Source: Pseudomonas entomophila
GTDB taxonomy: Bacteria > Pseudomonadota > Gammaproteobacteria > Pseudomonadales > Pseudomonadaceae
NCBI RefSeq assembly: GCF_013523125.1
Contig: NZ_JAAMQJ010000041.1
Span: 1 to 43,307, forward strand
Length of the DNA stretch: 43,307 bases
Direction: 5' to 3'
The position numbers and the translations under genes were made by a program. Under the pieces are notes generated by a model. The model had not been told where the DNA came from. It saw nothing but the letters and a program-made list of their open reading frames with translations, and ran no database searches. Every line of letters begins with the position of its first letter. Position 1 is the first letter of the stretch. Shown one piece after another: positions 19,083 through 28,576 of this stretch.

Positions 19083-19436
19083 ATGACCGATCTGACGCTG
19101 TATCATAACCCGCGCTGCTCCAAATCCCGCGAGGCCCTGGCGCTGCTCGAAGCCCGCGGCCTGGCGCCGACGGTGGTGCGCTACCTGGAGACACCGCCGG
19201 ATGCCGAGGCCCTGCGTGCCCTGTTGAAGGCCTTGGGCCTGCCGGCGCGTCAGCTGCTGCGCAGTGGCGAAGATGCCTACAAGACCTTGGGACTGGCCGA
19301 CCCCGCCCTCACCGAGGCCCAGCTGGTCGACGCCATGGTCGCGCACCCCATCCTGATCGAGCGTCCCATCCTGGTTGCGGGCGACCGGGCCGTCGTCGGT
19401 CGTCCTCCCGAGCAGGTGCTGGAGATCCTGCCATGA
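19083..19436 (+). CDS. ArsC/YfgD-family arsenate reductase-like protein
   Basis: This 117-residue thioredoxin-fold protein of the ArsC family shows Asn-Pro-Arg-Cys-Ser-Lys-Ser-Arg at residues 9-16 with Cys12 as the redox cysteine. The Arg-Pro-Ile-Leu motif near residue 95 is also typical. In ArsC proper these reduce arsenate with glutaredoxin; YfgD-type members outside ars operons often have no proven arsenate activity, and no ars gene is nearby here. The ribosome site is weak. The stop overlaps the ATG of the flavoprotein gene by four bases, so the two form one unit. Confidence 0.85.
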   Translation: MTDLTLYHNPRCSKSREALALLEARGLAPTVVRYLETPPDAEALRALLKALGLPARQLLRSGEDAYKTLGLADPALTEAQLVDAMVAHPILIERPILVAGDRAVVGRPPEQVLEILP

Positions 19437-20038
19437 ACGCGCCGTACATTTTGGTGCTGTACTACAGCCGGCACGGCGCGACCCGCGACATGGCCCGGCA
19501 CATCGCCCGAGGCATCGAACTGACCGGCCTGGAAGCGCGCCTGCGCACTGTGCCGGCCGTGTCCAGTGACTGTGAAGCGGTCGCGGCGGACATTCCCGAA
19601 CACGGCGCGCCCTACGCCACGCTCGACGACCTGCGCGACTGCGCTGGCCTGGTACTGGGCAGCCCGACACGCTTCGGCAACATGGCCGCCCCATTGAAGT
19701 ACTTCCTGGACGGCACCAACGGCCTGTGGCTCAGCGGCGATCTGGTCGGCAAGCCGGCTGCGGTGTTCACCTCCACGGCCAGCCTGCACGGCGGCCAGGA
19801 GAGCACCCTGCTGTCGATGCTGTTGCCGCTGCTGCACCATGGCATGTTGGTGTTGGGGCTGCCGTACAGCGAATCGGCGCTGATCGAGACCCGGGGCGGC
19901 GGCACGCCCTATGGCGCCAGCCACCATGCCGGCGCCGATGGCAAGCGCGCGTTGGATGCTGAAGAGATCGCCCTGTGCCGTGCCCTGGGCCAGCGCGTGG
20001 CGAGCACCGCCAGGACGCTCGCCCACCCGACCCGCTGA
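19433..20038 (+). CDS. WrbA-like NAD(P)H:quinone oxidoreductase (flavodoxin fold)
   Basis: This 201-residue protein has the flavodoxin-type FMN phosphate loop Tyr-Tyr-Ser-Arg-His-Gly-Ala-Thr (residues 10-17). The Ser-Pro-Thr-Arg-Phe-Gly-Asn-Met motif and the Ser-Thr-Ala-Ser-Leu-His-Gly-Gly-Gln-Glu block are those of WrbA proteins. These reduce quinones by two electrons and limit redox cycling. It overlaps the ArsC-like gene by four bases, and the pair is common in Pseudomonas. The gene is convergent with the Tag-like gene (19-base gap). Which WrbA paralogue it is cannot be told, so no symbol is given. Confidence 0.9.
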   Translation: MNAPYILVLYYSRHGATRDMARHIARGIELTGLEARLRTVPAVSSDCEAVAADIPEHGAPYATLDDLRDCAGLVLGSPTRFGNMAAPLKYFLDGTNGLWLSGDLVGKPAAVFTSTASLHGGQESTLLSMLLPLLHHGMLVLGLPYSESALIETRGGGTPYGASHHAGADGKRALDAEEIALCRALGQRVASTARTLAHPTR

Positions 20039-20056
20039 GACGCGGGCACTCGGGCG

Positions 20057-20728
20057 TCAGTGATTGACCGTATGTGCCAGCATCACCGACAGCTGGCACA
20101 GCGGCCGACCGCTTTGCTGGTGCCACTGGTTGAAGGCCTGCTGCACCAGCGCCAGGTCGCGTTGGCTGGTCGGCTGCTTGTCGATCACGCCCTGGGCGAT
20201 CAACGCGGCAGCCATGTCGGTGGTGGGCACGAAGGTGTCCTTGCCGATCATGCGCAGGAAGCGTGGCGCCGACAGCCCGCCGAGCTGGTTACCATGGCGG
20301 GTCAAGTACTTCCACAGGCCGACGATGTCGTCCACCGGCCAGTCGGCAATGAACGCCGCGAAACTGCCGTGCTCATGCTGCACGTCGAGGATCATCTGCG
20401 CATTGCGCGGCACGCTCTTGAGCTTGGCCAGGTGGCGGATGATGCGTGTGTCCTGCATCAGCCGTTCCAGGTGCTCGGCGCCCATCAGCACGACTTTCTC
20501 TGGGTCGAAGCCGAAGAACACCTGCTCGAAGGCCGGCCACTTGGCGTCGACCAGGCTGTGCTTGAGCCCGGCGCGAAAGACCCGCAGCGCCAGCGTCGAC
20601 AGGTAGCGGTCGTCCCCGATCGCCCTGAGCTGCTCGGGCGTCTTGGGCCGTGGCAGGCGCGCTTCGAGCGCGGCAGCCGAGCCGAAGCGGTTGAGGCAGT
20701 ACTCGTGCAGCCAGGTGTAGTTACGCAT
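20057..20728 (-). CDS. Divergent DNA-3-methyladenine glycosylase I-like protein
   Basis: This 223-residue protein aligns with Tag in the central region: Phe-Asp-Pro-Glu-Lys-Val, Glu-Arg-Leu-Met-Gln-Asp and Ile-Ile-Arg-His near residues 74-99. Tag removes 3-methyladenine from DNA. Here the segment equivalent to the Tag Glu38...Trp46 stretch reads Leu-Arg-Val-Phe-Arg-Ala-Gly-Leu-Lys-His, so Arg49 and His57 replace the base-recognising Glu and Trp. The zinc-snap cysteines and histidines of Tag are not seen at either end. The DNA-glycosylase fold is likely but classical Tag activity is doubtful. The gene starts 3 bases after the ttcA stop, so it is co-transcribed with ttcA. Confidence 0.8.
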   Translation of the reverse strand: MRNYTWLHEYCLNRFGSAAALEARLPRPKTPEQLRAIGDDRYLSTLALRVFRAGLKHSLVDAKWPAFEQVFFGFDPEKVVLMGAEHLERLMQDTRIIRHLAKLKSVPRNAQMILDVQHEHGSFAAFIADWPVDDIVGLWKYLTRHGNQLGGLSAPRFLRMIGKDTFVPTTDMAAALIAQGVIDKQPTSQRDLALVQQAFNQWHQQSGRPLCQLSVMLAHTVNH

Positions 20729-20731
20729 GGG

Positions 20732-21556
20732 TCAGAGGTTCACCACGTCGAGGAAGCGCGGGGTCGCGTTTTCGTCGATCTTCAGGCTGCCGAAGTCGAA
20801 CAGGTCGCGGTCGGCCAGCTGGGACGGCACCACGTGCTGCAGACCGCGGAAGATGTTGTCGGTACGCCCTGGGTGCTTGCGCTCCCATTCCACCAGCATG
20901 TCCTTGACCACCTGGCGTTGCAGGTTTTCCTGGGAGCCGCAGAGGTTGCACGGGATGATCGGGAATTCGCGCATGTCCGAGTAGGCCTGGATGTCCTTCT
21001 CGCTGCAGTAGGCCAGCGGGCGGATCACCACGTTGCGGCCGTCGTCGGCCCGCAACTTGGGCGGCATGGCCTTGAGCGTGCCGTTGAAGAACATGTTGAG
21101 GAAGAAGGTCTCGACGATGTCGTCGCGGTGGTGCCCCAGGGCCATCTTGGTCGCGCCGATCTCGTCGGCGAAGGTGTACAGCGTGCCACGGCGCAGGCGC
21201 GAGCACAGCGAGCAGGTGGTCTTGCCCTCGGGGATCAGCTCTTTGACCACCGAGTAAGTGTCCTTCTCGACGATGTGGTACTCGACGCCGAGGGTCTCGA
21301 GGTAGGCCGGCAGCACGTGCTCGGGGAAGCCGGGCTGCTTCTGGTCCATGTTCACCGCGACGATCTCGAACTGGATCGGCGCCACTTTCTGCAGGTGCAG
21401 CAGAACGTCGAGCAGGGTGTAGCTGTCCTTGCCACCGGACAGGCAGACCATGACCTTGTCGCCATCCTCGATCATGTTGTAGTCGGTGATGGCTTCGCCG
21501 GCGAGGCGTCGCAGGCGTTTCTGCAGTTTGTTCTGATTGACCGAAAGGGTGCCCAT
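20732..21556 (-). CDS. ttcA: tRNA 2-thiocytidine(32) synthetase TtcA
   Basis: TtcA inserts sulfur at C2 of cytidine 32 in some tRNAs, using ATP and an iron-sulfur cluster. The 274-residue protein has the PP-loop Ser-Gly-Gly-Lys-Asp-Ser and two Cys-X2-Cys motifs, Cys-Ser-Leu-Cys and Cys-Asn-Leu-Cys. The His-His-Arg-Asp-Asp motif is also present. The ATG at 21556 (Met-Gly-Thr-Leu-Ser-Val-Asn-Gln) is chosen over an upstream in-frame TTG at 21583; no strong ribosome site is visible. It is followed 3 bases later by the Tag-like gene and is divergent from sprT. Confidence 0.94.
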   Translation of the reverse strand: MGTLSVNQNKLQKRLRRLAGEAITDYNMIEDGDKVMVCLSGGKDSYTLLDVLLHLQKVAPIQFEIVAVNMDQKQPGFPEHVLPAYLETLGVEYHIVEKDTYSVVKELIPEGKTTCSLCSRLRRGTLYTFADEIGATKMALGHHRDDIVETFFLNMFFNGTLKAMPPKLRADDGRNVVIRPLAYCSEKDIQAYSDMREFPIIPCNLCGSQENLQRQVVKDMLVEWERKHPGRTDNIFRGLQHVVPSQLADRDLFDFGSLKIDENATPRFLDVVNL

Positions 21557-21720
21557 AGCGCTTGGATCCGCAAGGTGTGACAAAAGCCGGCCATTTTACG
21601 CATAAAGCGGCGTTTCGCGTAGGGTAATCCGATGAAGACCGTGACCGGCGACCGGTCGGCTGGTGGCGCCATGCCGAGGCTGGACGTGAGGCATAATGGC
21701 CGGCCAGGAGATCGTTCGTC

Positions 21721-22215
21721 ATGCCAGACCTGCTCAACCAACGCGTGGAAGCCTGCTACCGACAGGCCGAAACGTTCTTCGACCGTCGCTTCCCCCGGCC
21801 CGAGGTGAGCCTCAAGCTGCGCGGGCAGAAAGCCGGCGTGGCGCACCTTCAGCAGAACCTGTTGCGCTTCAATGCGCAGCTGTACCGCGAGAACACCGAC
21901 CACTTCCTGCGCCAGACCGTGGCCCATGAGGTCGCGCACCTGGTGGCGCACCAGGTGTTCGGCGGGCGCATCCAGCCCCATGGTCGCGAGTGGCAGTCGA
22001 TCATGGTCGGGGTGTACGGCCTGCCGGCCGAGCGCTGCCATAGCTATGCCGTGGAGCGGCGCAGCGTCTTGCGTTACCTGTACCACTGCCCGTGCCCGGA
22101 GAGCGAGTTCGCGTTCACAGCGCAGCGGCACCGGCTGGTGCGGGGTGGGCGGCGGTATGTGTGTCGGCGCTGCAAGCAGGTGTTGCAGTACAGGGGGGAG
22201 ACACGGATGGTGTGA
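21721..22215 (+). CDS. sprT: SprT family zinc metalloprotein
   Basis: This 164-residue protein has the zinc-binding His-Glu-Val-Ala-His motif (residues 69-73 of a Thr-Val-Ala-His-Glu stretch) and a downstream His in Pro-His-Gly-Arg-Glu-Trp. A C-terminal zinc ribbon is formed by His-Cys-Pro-Cys and Cys-Arg-Arg-Cys. This is the SprT-like layout, related to the protease part of Spartan; a bacterial substrate is not established. ATG at 21721 follows AGGAG (21706-21710). The last 15 residues and the following 200 bases are richer in G runs than the rest of the gene. Confidence 0.9.
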   Translation: MPDLLNQRVEACYRQAETFFDRRFPRPEVSLKLRGQKAGVAHLQQNLLRFNAQLYRENTDHFLRQTVAHEVAHLVAHQVFGGRIQPHGREWQSIMVGVYGLPAERCHSYAVERRSVLRYLYHCPCPESEFAFTAQRHRLVRGGRRYVCRRCKQVLQYRGETRMV

Positions 22216-22293
22216 GTGCGGGTGTCGGGTGGAGGGGTTGCAGGCAGGGCGGTACCTCGGTGGTTTGCCTGGGTGCTAGGGGTGGCTGATTTC

Positions 22294-22312
22294 GTGGGCC
22301 CTGCGGGCCCAC
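22294..22312. repeat. Perfect GC palindrome GTGGGCCC-TGC-GGGCCCAC
   Basis: An 8-bp perfect inverted repeat lies in the gap between sprT and dctA. The GGGCCC arms resemble the outer parts of the repeats near 210-222 and 13254-13270. The A-run follows it on the plus strand, so it is not a terminator for sprT. Confidence 0.55.
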
Positions 22313-22390
22313 AAAAAACCGCGATACGGTGACACATGGATCGCGCGGAAGGACCGCTGCCTTCATAAAAGCGGGCTACCCACTTTCACA

Positions 22391-22418
22391 AAAAAGGCGA
22401 CCCGAAGGTCGCCTTTTT
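22391..22418. terminator. Bidirectional intrinsic terminator between sprT and dctA
   Basis: AAAAAGGCGACC (22391-22402), loop CGAA, GGTCGCCTTTTT (22407-22418). The stem is 12 bp with A/T runs on both sides, so it works in both directions. It sits 17 bases past the dctA stop. Confidence 0.9.
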
Positions 22419-22434
22419 CACACGCGTCGAGCGA

Positions 22435-23757
22435 TCAGCGGGCCGGGCCTTCGGCCACGCCCAGGTCGTCGGTCGGACGGGTCTCGACCAGTGGCGCGCC
22501 ACCGGAGGCCAGCTCGGAGGCCAGCTTGTCGTTGTCCATCTCGTTGACCCACTTGGCCACGACCACGGTGGCGACGGCGTTGCCGACCAGGTTGGTCAGT
22601 GCGCGCGCTTCGGACATGAAGCGGTCGATGCCGAGGATCAGCGCCAGGCCTGCCACCGGCAGGTGACCGACGGCTGACAGGGTCGCGGCCAGGACGATGA
22701 AGCCCGAACCGGTCACGCCCGCAGCGCCTTTGGAGGCGACCAGCAGCACCAGCAGCAGGGTGATCTGGTGGGTGATGTCCATGGTGGTGTCGGTCGCCTG
22801 GGCGATGAACACGGCCGCCATGGTCAGGTAGATCGAGGTACCGTCGAGGTTGAACGAGTAACCGGTCGGGATGACCAGGCCCACCACCGACTTCTTGGCA
22901 CCCAGGCGTTCCATCTTGGCCAGCATGCGCGGCAGGGCCGATTCCGACGAAGAGGTGCCCAGCACGATCAGCAGTTCTTCACGGATGTAGCGGATCAGCT
23001 TGAGGACGCTGAAGCCATGGGCGCGGCAGATGGCGCCGAGCACCACCAGCACGAACAGCAGGCAGGTGATGTAGAAGCAGGCCATCAGGTAGCCCAGCTG
23101 CACCAGCGAGCCGACGCCGTACTGGCCGATGGTGAAGGCCATGGCACCGAACGCACCGACCGGGGCCAGCTTCATGATCATGTTGATGATGTTGAACATG
23201 ACATGGGCGAAGCGATCGATCATGTCCAGCATCGGCTTGCCGAAGCTGCCCAGACGGTGCAGGGCGAAGCCGAACAGCACGGAGAACATCAGCACCTGGA
23301 GGATGTCGCCGTTGGCGAAGGCGCCGACCACGGTGTTGGGGATCACGTTGAGCAGGAAGCCCACGGTGGTCTGCTGCGCGCCGGCGGCGGCATAGGCAGC
23401 CACGCTGCTGGCGTTCAGGGTGCTGACGTCGACGTGCATGCCGGCGCCGGGCTGGACCACGTTGACCACGACCAGACCGATGATCAGGGCGATGGTGGAG
23501 ACGATCTCGAAGTACAGCAGGGCGTAGCCGCCGGTCTTGCCGACCGACTTCATGCTCTGCATGCCGGCGATACCGCTGACCACGGTACAGAAGATGATCG
23601 GGGCGATCACCATCTTGATGAGTTTGACGAAGCCGTCGCCCAGGGGCTTCAGGGCAACACCGGTTTCAGGGTAGAAGTGGCCGAGCAGGATACCCACGGT
23701 GATGGCGACCAACACCTGGACATACAGGGATTTGTACAGCGGCTGACGTGTCGTCAT
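22435..23757 (-). CDS. dctA: C4-dicarboxylate transporter DctA
   Basis: DctA imports succinate, fumarate and malate with protons or sodium across the inner membrane. The 440-residue protein has the DAACS-family features: a Lys-Met-Val-Ile-Ala-Pro-Ile-Ile-Phe-Cys motif in TM2, the serine-rich hairpin Gly-Thr-Ser-Ser-Ser-Glu-Ser-Ala-Leu-Pro, and Tyr-Ser-Phe-Asn-Leu-Asp-Gly-Thr in TM7. About eight membrane helices and two re-entrant loops are expected. The ATG at 23757 follows GAGGAAATTGAGCC. Expression is likely sigma-54 dependent, from the promoter at 23883-23897. A strong terminator ends the unit, so it is monocistronic. Confidence 0.97.
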   Translation of the reverse strand: MTTRQPLYKSLYVQVLVAITVGILLGHFYPETGVALKPLGDGFVKLIKMVIAPIIFCTVVSGIAGMQSMKSVGKTGGYALLYFEIVSTIALIIGLVVVNVVQPGAGMHVDVSTLNASSVAAYAAAGAQQTTVGFLLNVIPNTVVGAFANGDILQVLMFSVLFGFALHRLGSFGKPMLDMIDRFAHVMFNIINMIMKLAPVGAFGAMAFTIGQYGVGSLVQLGYLMACFYITCLLFVLVVLGAICRAHGFSVLKLIRYIREELLIVLGTSSSESALPRMLAKMERLGAKKSVVGLVIPTGYSFNLDGTSIYLTMAAVFIAQATDTTMDITHQITLLLVLLVASKGAAGVTGSGFIVLAATLSAVGHLPVAGLALILGIDRFMSEARALTNLVGNAVATVVVAKWVNEMDNDKLASELASGGAPLVETRPTDDLGVAEGPAR

Positions 23758-23882
23758 GGCTCAATTTCCTCAGTGTGCGGCGCCACCCTTCCCAGGGCGT
23801 CGAAGCACCTAGCGCGAACCCTCCTGCACTGGGAGGGATTTGTTGTAGGAGCTGCTGATTGCAAGACTCTGCCAACTGCTTA

Positions 23883-23897
23883 GCAAGGCCGGTGCCA
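23883..23897 (-). promoter_or_regulatory. Sigma-54 (-24/-12) promoter of dctA
   Basis: On the minus strand the sequence is TGGCAC-CGGCC-TTGC, an exact match to the RpoN consensus, with the GG and GC doublets 10 bases apart. Transcription would start near 23871, giving a leader of about 114 bases before the dctA ATG. Confidence 0.88.
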
Positions 23898-23975
23898 CAA
23901 TGCACGGTGTCGGGGCATGGGCCGTGTTTACGGGATGTTGCTGCTCGGTTGGTGTGCAGCCGATGTCTCTCCCGT

Positions 23976-24030
23976 GGCGGAAACCCGCCGCCCCTGCCAG
24001 CCAGCCCTGGCGCGATGGCGGAAATCCGCC
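23976..24030. promoter_or_regulatory. Two inverted repeats upstream of the dctA promoter, putative DctD sites
   Basis: GGCGGAAACCCGCC (23976-23989) and GGCGGAAATCCGCC (24017-24030) differ by one base and are 41 bp apart centre to centre, close to four helical turns. They lie about 80-145 bp upstream of the sigma-54 promoter, the usual enhancer distance. DctD is the known sigma-54 activator of dctA in proteobacteria; assigning it here is inference. Confidence 0.65.
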
Positions 24031-24093
24031 CGCACGGTACAGCGGAGTGAGCGATTCGTCCTGCACTCCCCTCCTGTGTCCGGGGCTGGCACA

Positions 24094-24804
24094 ATGGTCA
24101 GCATGAACCGACTTCCCCACTGCTGCGACCCCCTCGAGTACCACTGGCCCCTGCCCCGCCCTTTGCCGGGTGCGGTGCTGGTCAGTTGCACCTTCGATCC
24201 CGGCCGCCTGGCACCGGACGATTTCCAGCGCGCGAAGATCGTGCAGACCTCGAGCCTGCAACGCTCGGTCGCCAAGCGTCAGGCCGAGTATCTGGCCGGC
24301 CGGGTCTGCGCCCGCGCCGCCCTGCAACGTCTGGACGGCCGTGAGCATGTACCGGCGACCCACGAGGATCGCTCGCCGGTCTGGGCCCCTGGGGTGCACG
24401 GTGCCATTACCCACGGTCAGGGCTGGGCTGCCGCCGTGGTCGTGGCCCAGGATGACTGTGGCGGGGTTGGCCTGGACGTTGAAACCGTGCTGAGCGACGC
24501 GCGTGCCGAACGCCTGGCAGGCGAAATCCTGACGCCTGCGGAGCTGCAACGGCTGGATCGCCATCAGCTCGGCCTGACGGTGACCCTTACGTTCTCGCTC
24601 AAGGAAAGTCTGTTCAAGACCCTGTACCCGCTCACCGGCACGCGGTTCTGGTTCGAGGATGCCGAGGTGCTGGACTGGTCGCCAGAGGGCGACGCGCGGC
24701 TACGGTTGCTCACCGACCTGTCGCCGGCCTGGCGCGCCGGGCAGGAAGTACGAGGCCAATTTCGGGTCGAAGAGGGGCAGTTGCTGAGCCTGGTCAGTGT
24801 CTGA
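24094..24804 (+). CDS. 4'-phosphopantetheinyl transferase (PcpS/EntD type)
   Basis: The enzyme moves the phosphopantetheine arm of CoA onto carrier-protein domains. In Pseudomonas the PcpS type serves both fatty-acid ACP and siderophore NRPS. The 236-residue protein has the EntD/Sfp-family motifs: Ala-Gly-Arg-Val-Cys-Ala-Arg, Ala-Ile-Thr-His, Gly-Val-Gly-Leu-Asp-Val-Glu (metal-binding Asp/Glu) and Phe-Ser-Leu-Lys-Glu-Ser-Leu-Phe-Lys. The frame is open to 23917, but that part overlaps the dctA control region. ATG 24094 has a GGGG-type site nearby; ATG 24103 (Met-Asn-Arg-Leu-Pro) is an equally plausible start. No terminator is clear after it. Confidence 0.9.
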   Translation: MVSMNRLPHCCDPLEYHWPLPRPLPGAVLVSCTFDPGRLAPDDFQRAKIVQTSSLQRSVAKRQAEYLAGRVCARAALQRLDGREHVPATHEDRSPVWAPGVHGAITHGQGWAAAVVVAQDDCGGVGLDVETVLSDARAERLAGEILTPAELQRLDRHQLGLTVTLTFSLKESLFKTLYPLTGTRFWFEDAEVLDWSPEGDARLRLLTDLSPAWRAGQEVRGQFRVEEGQLLSLVSV

Positions 24805-24920
24805 CGCGTCGGCCGTAGAGTTCCCTGGAAAAACAAAGAAAATTCGCCGACCAATGGCGACTCCTTTGTAAGACGCGAGCTACAAGGGATACGCCCCCCT
24901 ACGCACAAAATACCCACACG

Positions 24921-24929
24921 TTATCCACA
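24921..24929 (+). promoter_or_regulatory. DnaA box upstream of nrdA
   Basis: TTATCCACA is the exact high-affinity DnaA-box sequence. It lies 12 bases before the putative -35 box of the nrdA promoter. DnaA is known to control nrdAB in E. coli from upstream boxes, so a similar link of nucleotide supply to initiation is plausible. Confidence 0.8.
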
Positions 24930-24940
24930 GAGGCGTCGTC

Positions 24941-24969
24941 TTGCATTAGGCCGGCGACCGCACTATCTT
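24941..24969 (+). promoter_or_regulatory. Putative sigma-70 promoter of nrdA
   Basis: TTGCAT (24941-24946) and TATCTT (24964-24969) are spaced by 17 bases. The start site would be near 24976. The first NrdR-like box covers the -10 element, as expected for repression. Confidence 0.6.
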
Positions 24970-25005
24970 GTATCGCCATGACCGGCGACCAACTACATGT
25001 TGGGT
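24958..25005. promoter_or_regulatory. Pair of NrdR-like boxes
   Basis: Box 1 is centred on CACTATCTTGTA (24961-24972) and box 2 on AACTACATGTTG (24991-25002), both of the ACTAnnnTGT form. Their 30-bp offset is about three helical turns, the usual spacing for the NrdR repressor, which senses dATP/ATP and acts on ribonucleotide reductase genes. Confidence 0.7.
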
Positions 25006-25046
25006 TTTACGCCAAATCGCAAACACAAGTCAGGCAGAAAACTCAA

Positions 25047-25066
25047 GCCCTTCAGGGGCCTTTTTT
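25047..25066 (+). terminator. Terminator-like hairpin inside the nrdA leader
   Basis: GCCC (25047-25050), loop TTCAG, GGGC (25056-25059), then C and six T's (25061-25066), with AA/TT extending the stem past a one-base bulge. It lies about 75-90 bases after the predicted start site and about 340 bases before nrdA. It could be an attenuator, the end of a short RNA, or non-functional if a second promoter lies downstream. Confidence 0.55.
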
Positions 25067-25404
25067 CGGCGTGTACGTGACGCGAAGTCGCCAACCAGAC
25101 CGCTCCTGCGGAGGCCCTCGAGATCTGTCCGAATCAGACGTGTTCGAGGTAGGTATACCAGCGCCCCCAGGCGCGGTGGACCACGGCAACAGACTGTTGG
25201 GCACACGCCCAGGACGTTTGACATCGGCCAGGGAGCGGCAGGCGATTGCCCCCTTTTATTTCCGATCTGTCCAACGTCGGTGGGCCTTGGCGGGCCATTG
25301 CATGCATGCCATGCAGAGGTCGCCAGGGCCAGCGAGCGCTTGATCGGATCGATGGACGTCCAAGACGTCCGTACAAACATTGAGAATGTGGAGAGTCACC
25401 CCCC

Positions 25405-28284
<2,880 letters not shown>

Positions 28285-28576
28285 GCGCCACGCGAGGCCT
28301 TCCTCGGAAGGCCTCTTCATCCAGGCACCTCACCTTGCCAGGACCGCCGTGACAGCATCCAGGATGCAGGGCATGGGTGCACCGCTCTGTCGAGCGAAGC
28401 GCCTCTGCCATGCAGACGCCCTACAACAGGTCGACGCCGCGTAGCGCCGGCCCGCCCCTTCCGGGGCCTTCCCGATTTGCGTGCACCCGCAGTACCCCCA
28501 CACGGGGCTCAGGCACCGCAACCATGATCCACAGGCCTTCCGTCAGGAAAGGCCCCTCGAGCAGGAGATTCTCACC
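28285..28576. other. 292-base gap between nrdA and nrdB
   Basis: Apart from the hairpin at 28294-28315 and the nrdB ribosome site (CAGGAGAT near 28562) I see no gene or named element. A weak promoter for nrdB cannot be excluded. Confidence 0.5.
28294..28315 (+). terminator. Hairpin between nrdA and nrdB
   Basis: GAGGCCTTC (28294-28302), loop CTCG, GAAGGCCTC (28307-28315), followed by TTC but no long T-run. It starts 9 bases after the nrdA stop. It may be a partial terminator or an mRNA-stabilising stem that sets the nrdA:nrdB ratio. Confidence 0.5.

Larger units (their letters stand above)
23758..24093. other. dctA upstream region (leader, sigma-54 promoter, two activator-like sites)
   Basis: The stretch has no credible gene. 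It contains a hairpin CCCTCC/GGAGGG at 23819-23837 in the dctA leader and an A-rich TACAACAA on the transcript (plus-strand 23840-23847), 7 of 8 matches to the Crc/Hfq target pattern AANAANAA. It also contains the sigma-54 promoter and two inverted repeats at 23976-23989 and 24017-24030. The transferase promoter must overlap the far end. Confidence 0.65.
24805..25404. other. 600-base nrdA control region and leader
   Basis: No gene is supported here. In order the stretch holds an AT-rich segment, a DnaA box (24921-24929), a sigma-70-like promoter (24941-24969), two NrdR-like boxes (24958-25005), a terminator-like hairpin (25047-25066), and about 340 bases of leader. The leader includes the perfect inverted repeat GGACGTC-CAA-GACGTCC at 25354-25370, and ends in a GGAGAG ribosome site for nrdA. 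Confidence 0.7.

Noticed and set aside
22294..22312. Palindrome after sprT as an intrinsic terminator
   Set aside because: The stem is followed by A's, not T's, in the sprT direction; the real terminator is at 22391-22418.
23917..24093. N-terminal extension of the phosphopantetheinyl transferase
   Set aside because: The extra 59 residues do not resemble the family and overlap the two inverted repeats of the dctA control region.
24978..25343. A 121-codon reading frame in the nrdA leader starting two bases from the predicted transcription start
   Set aside because: No ribosome site. The frame runs through an NrdR-like box and a terminator-like hairpin, and its composition is unlike the real genes.
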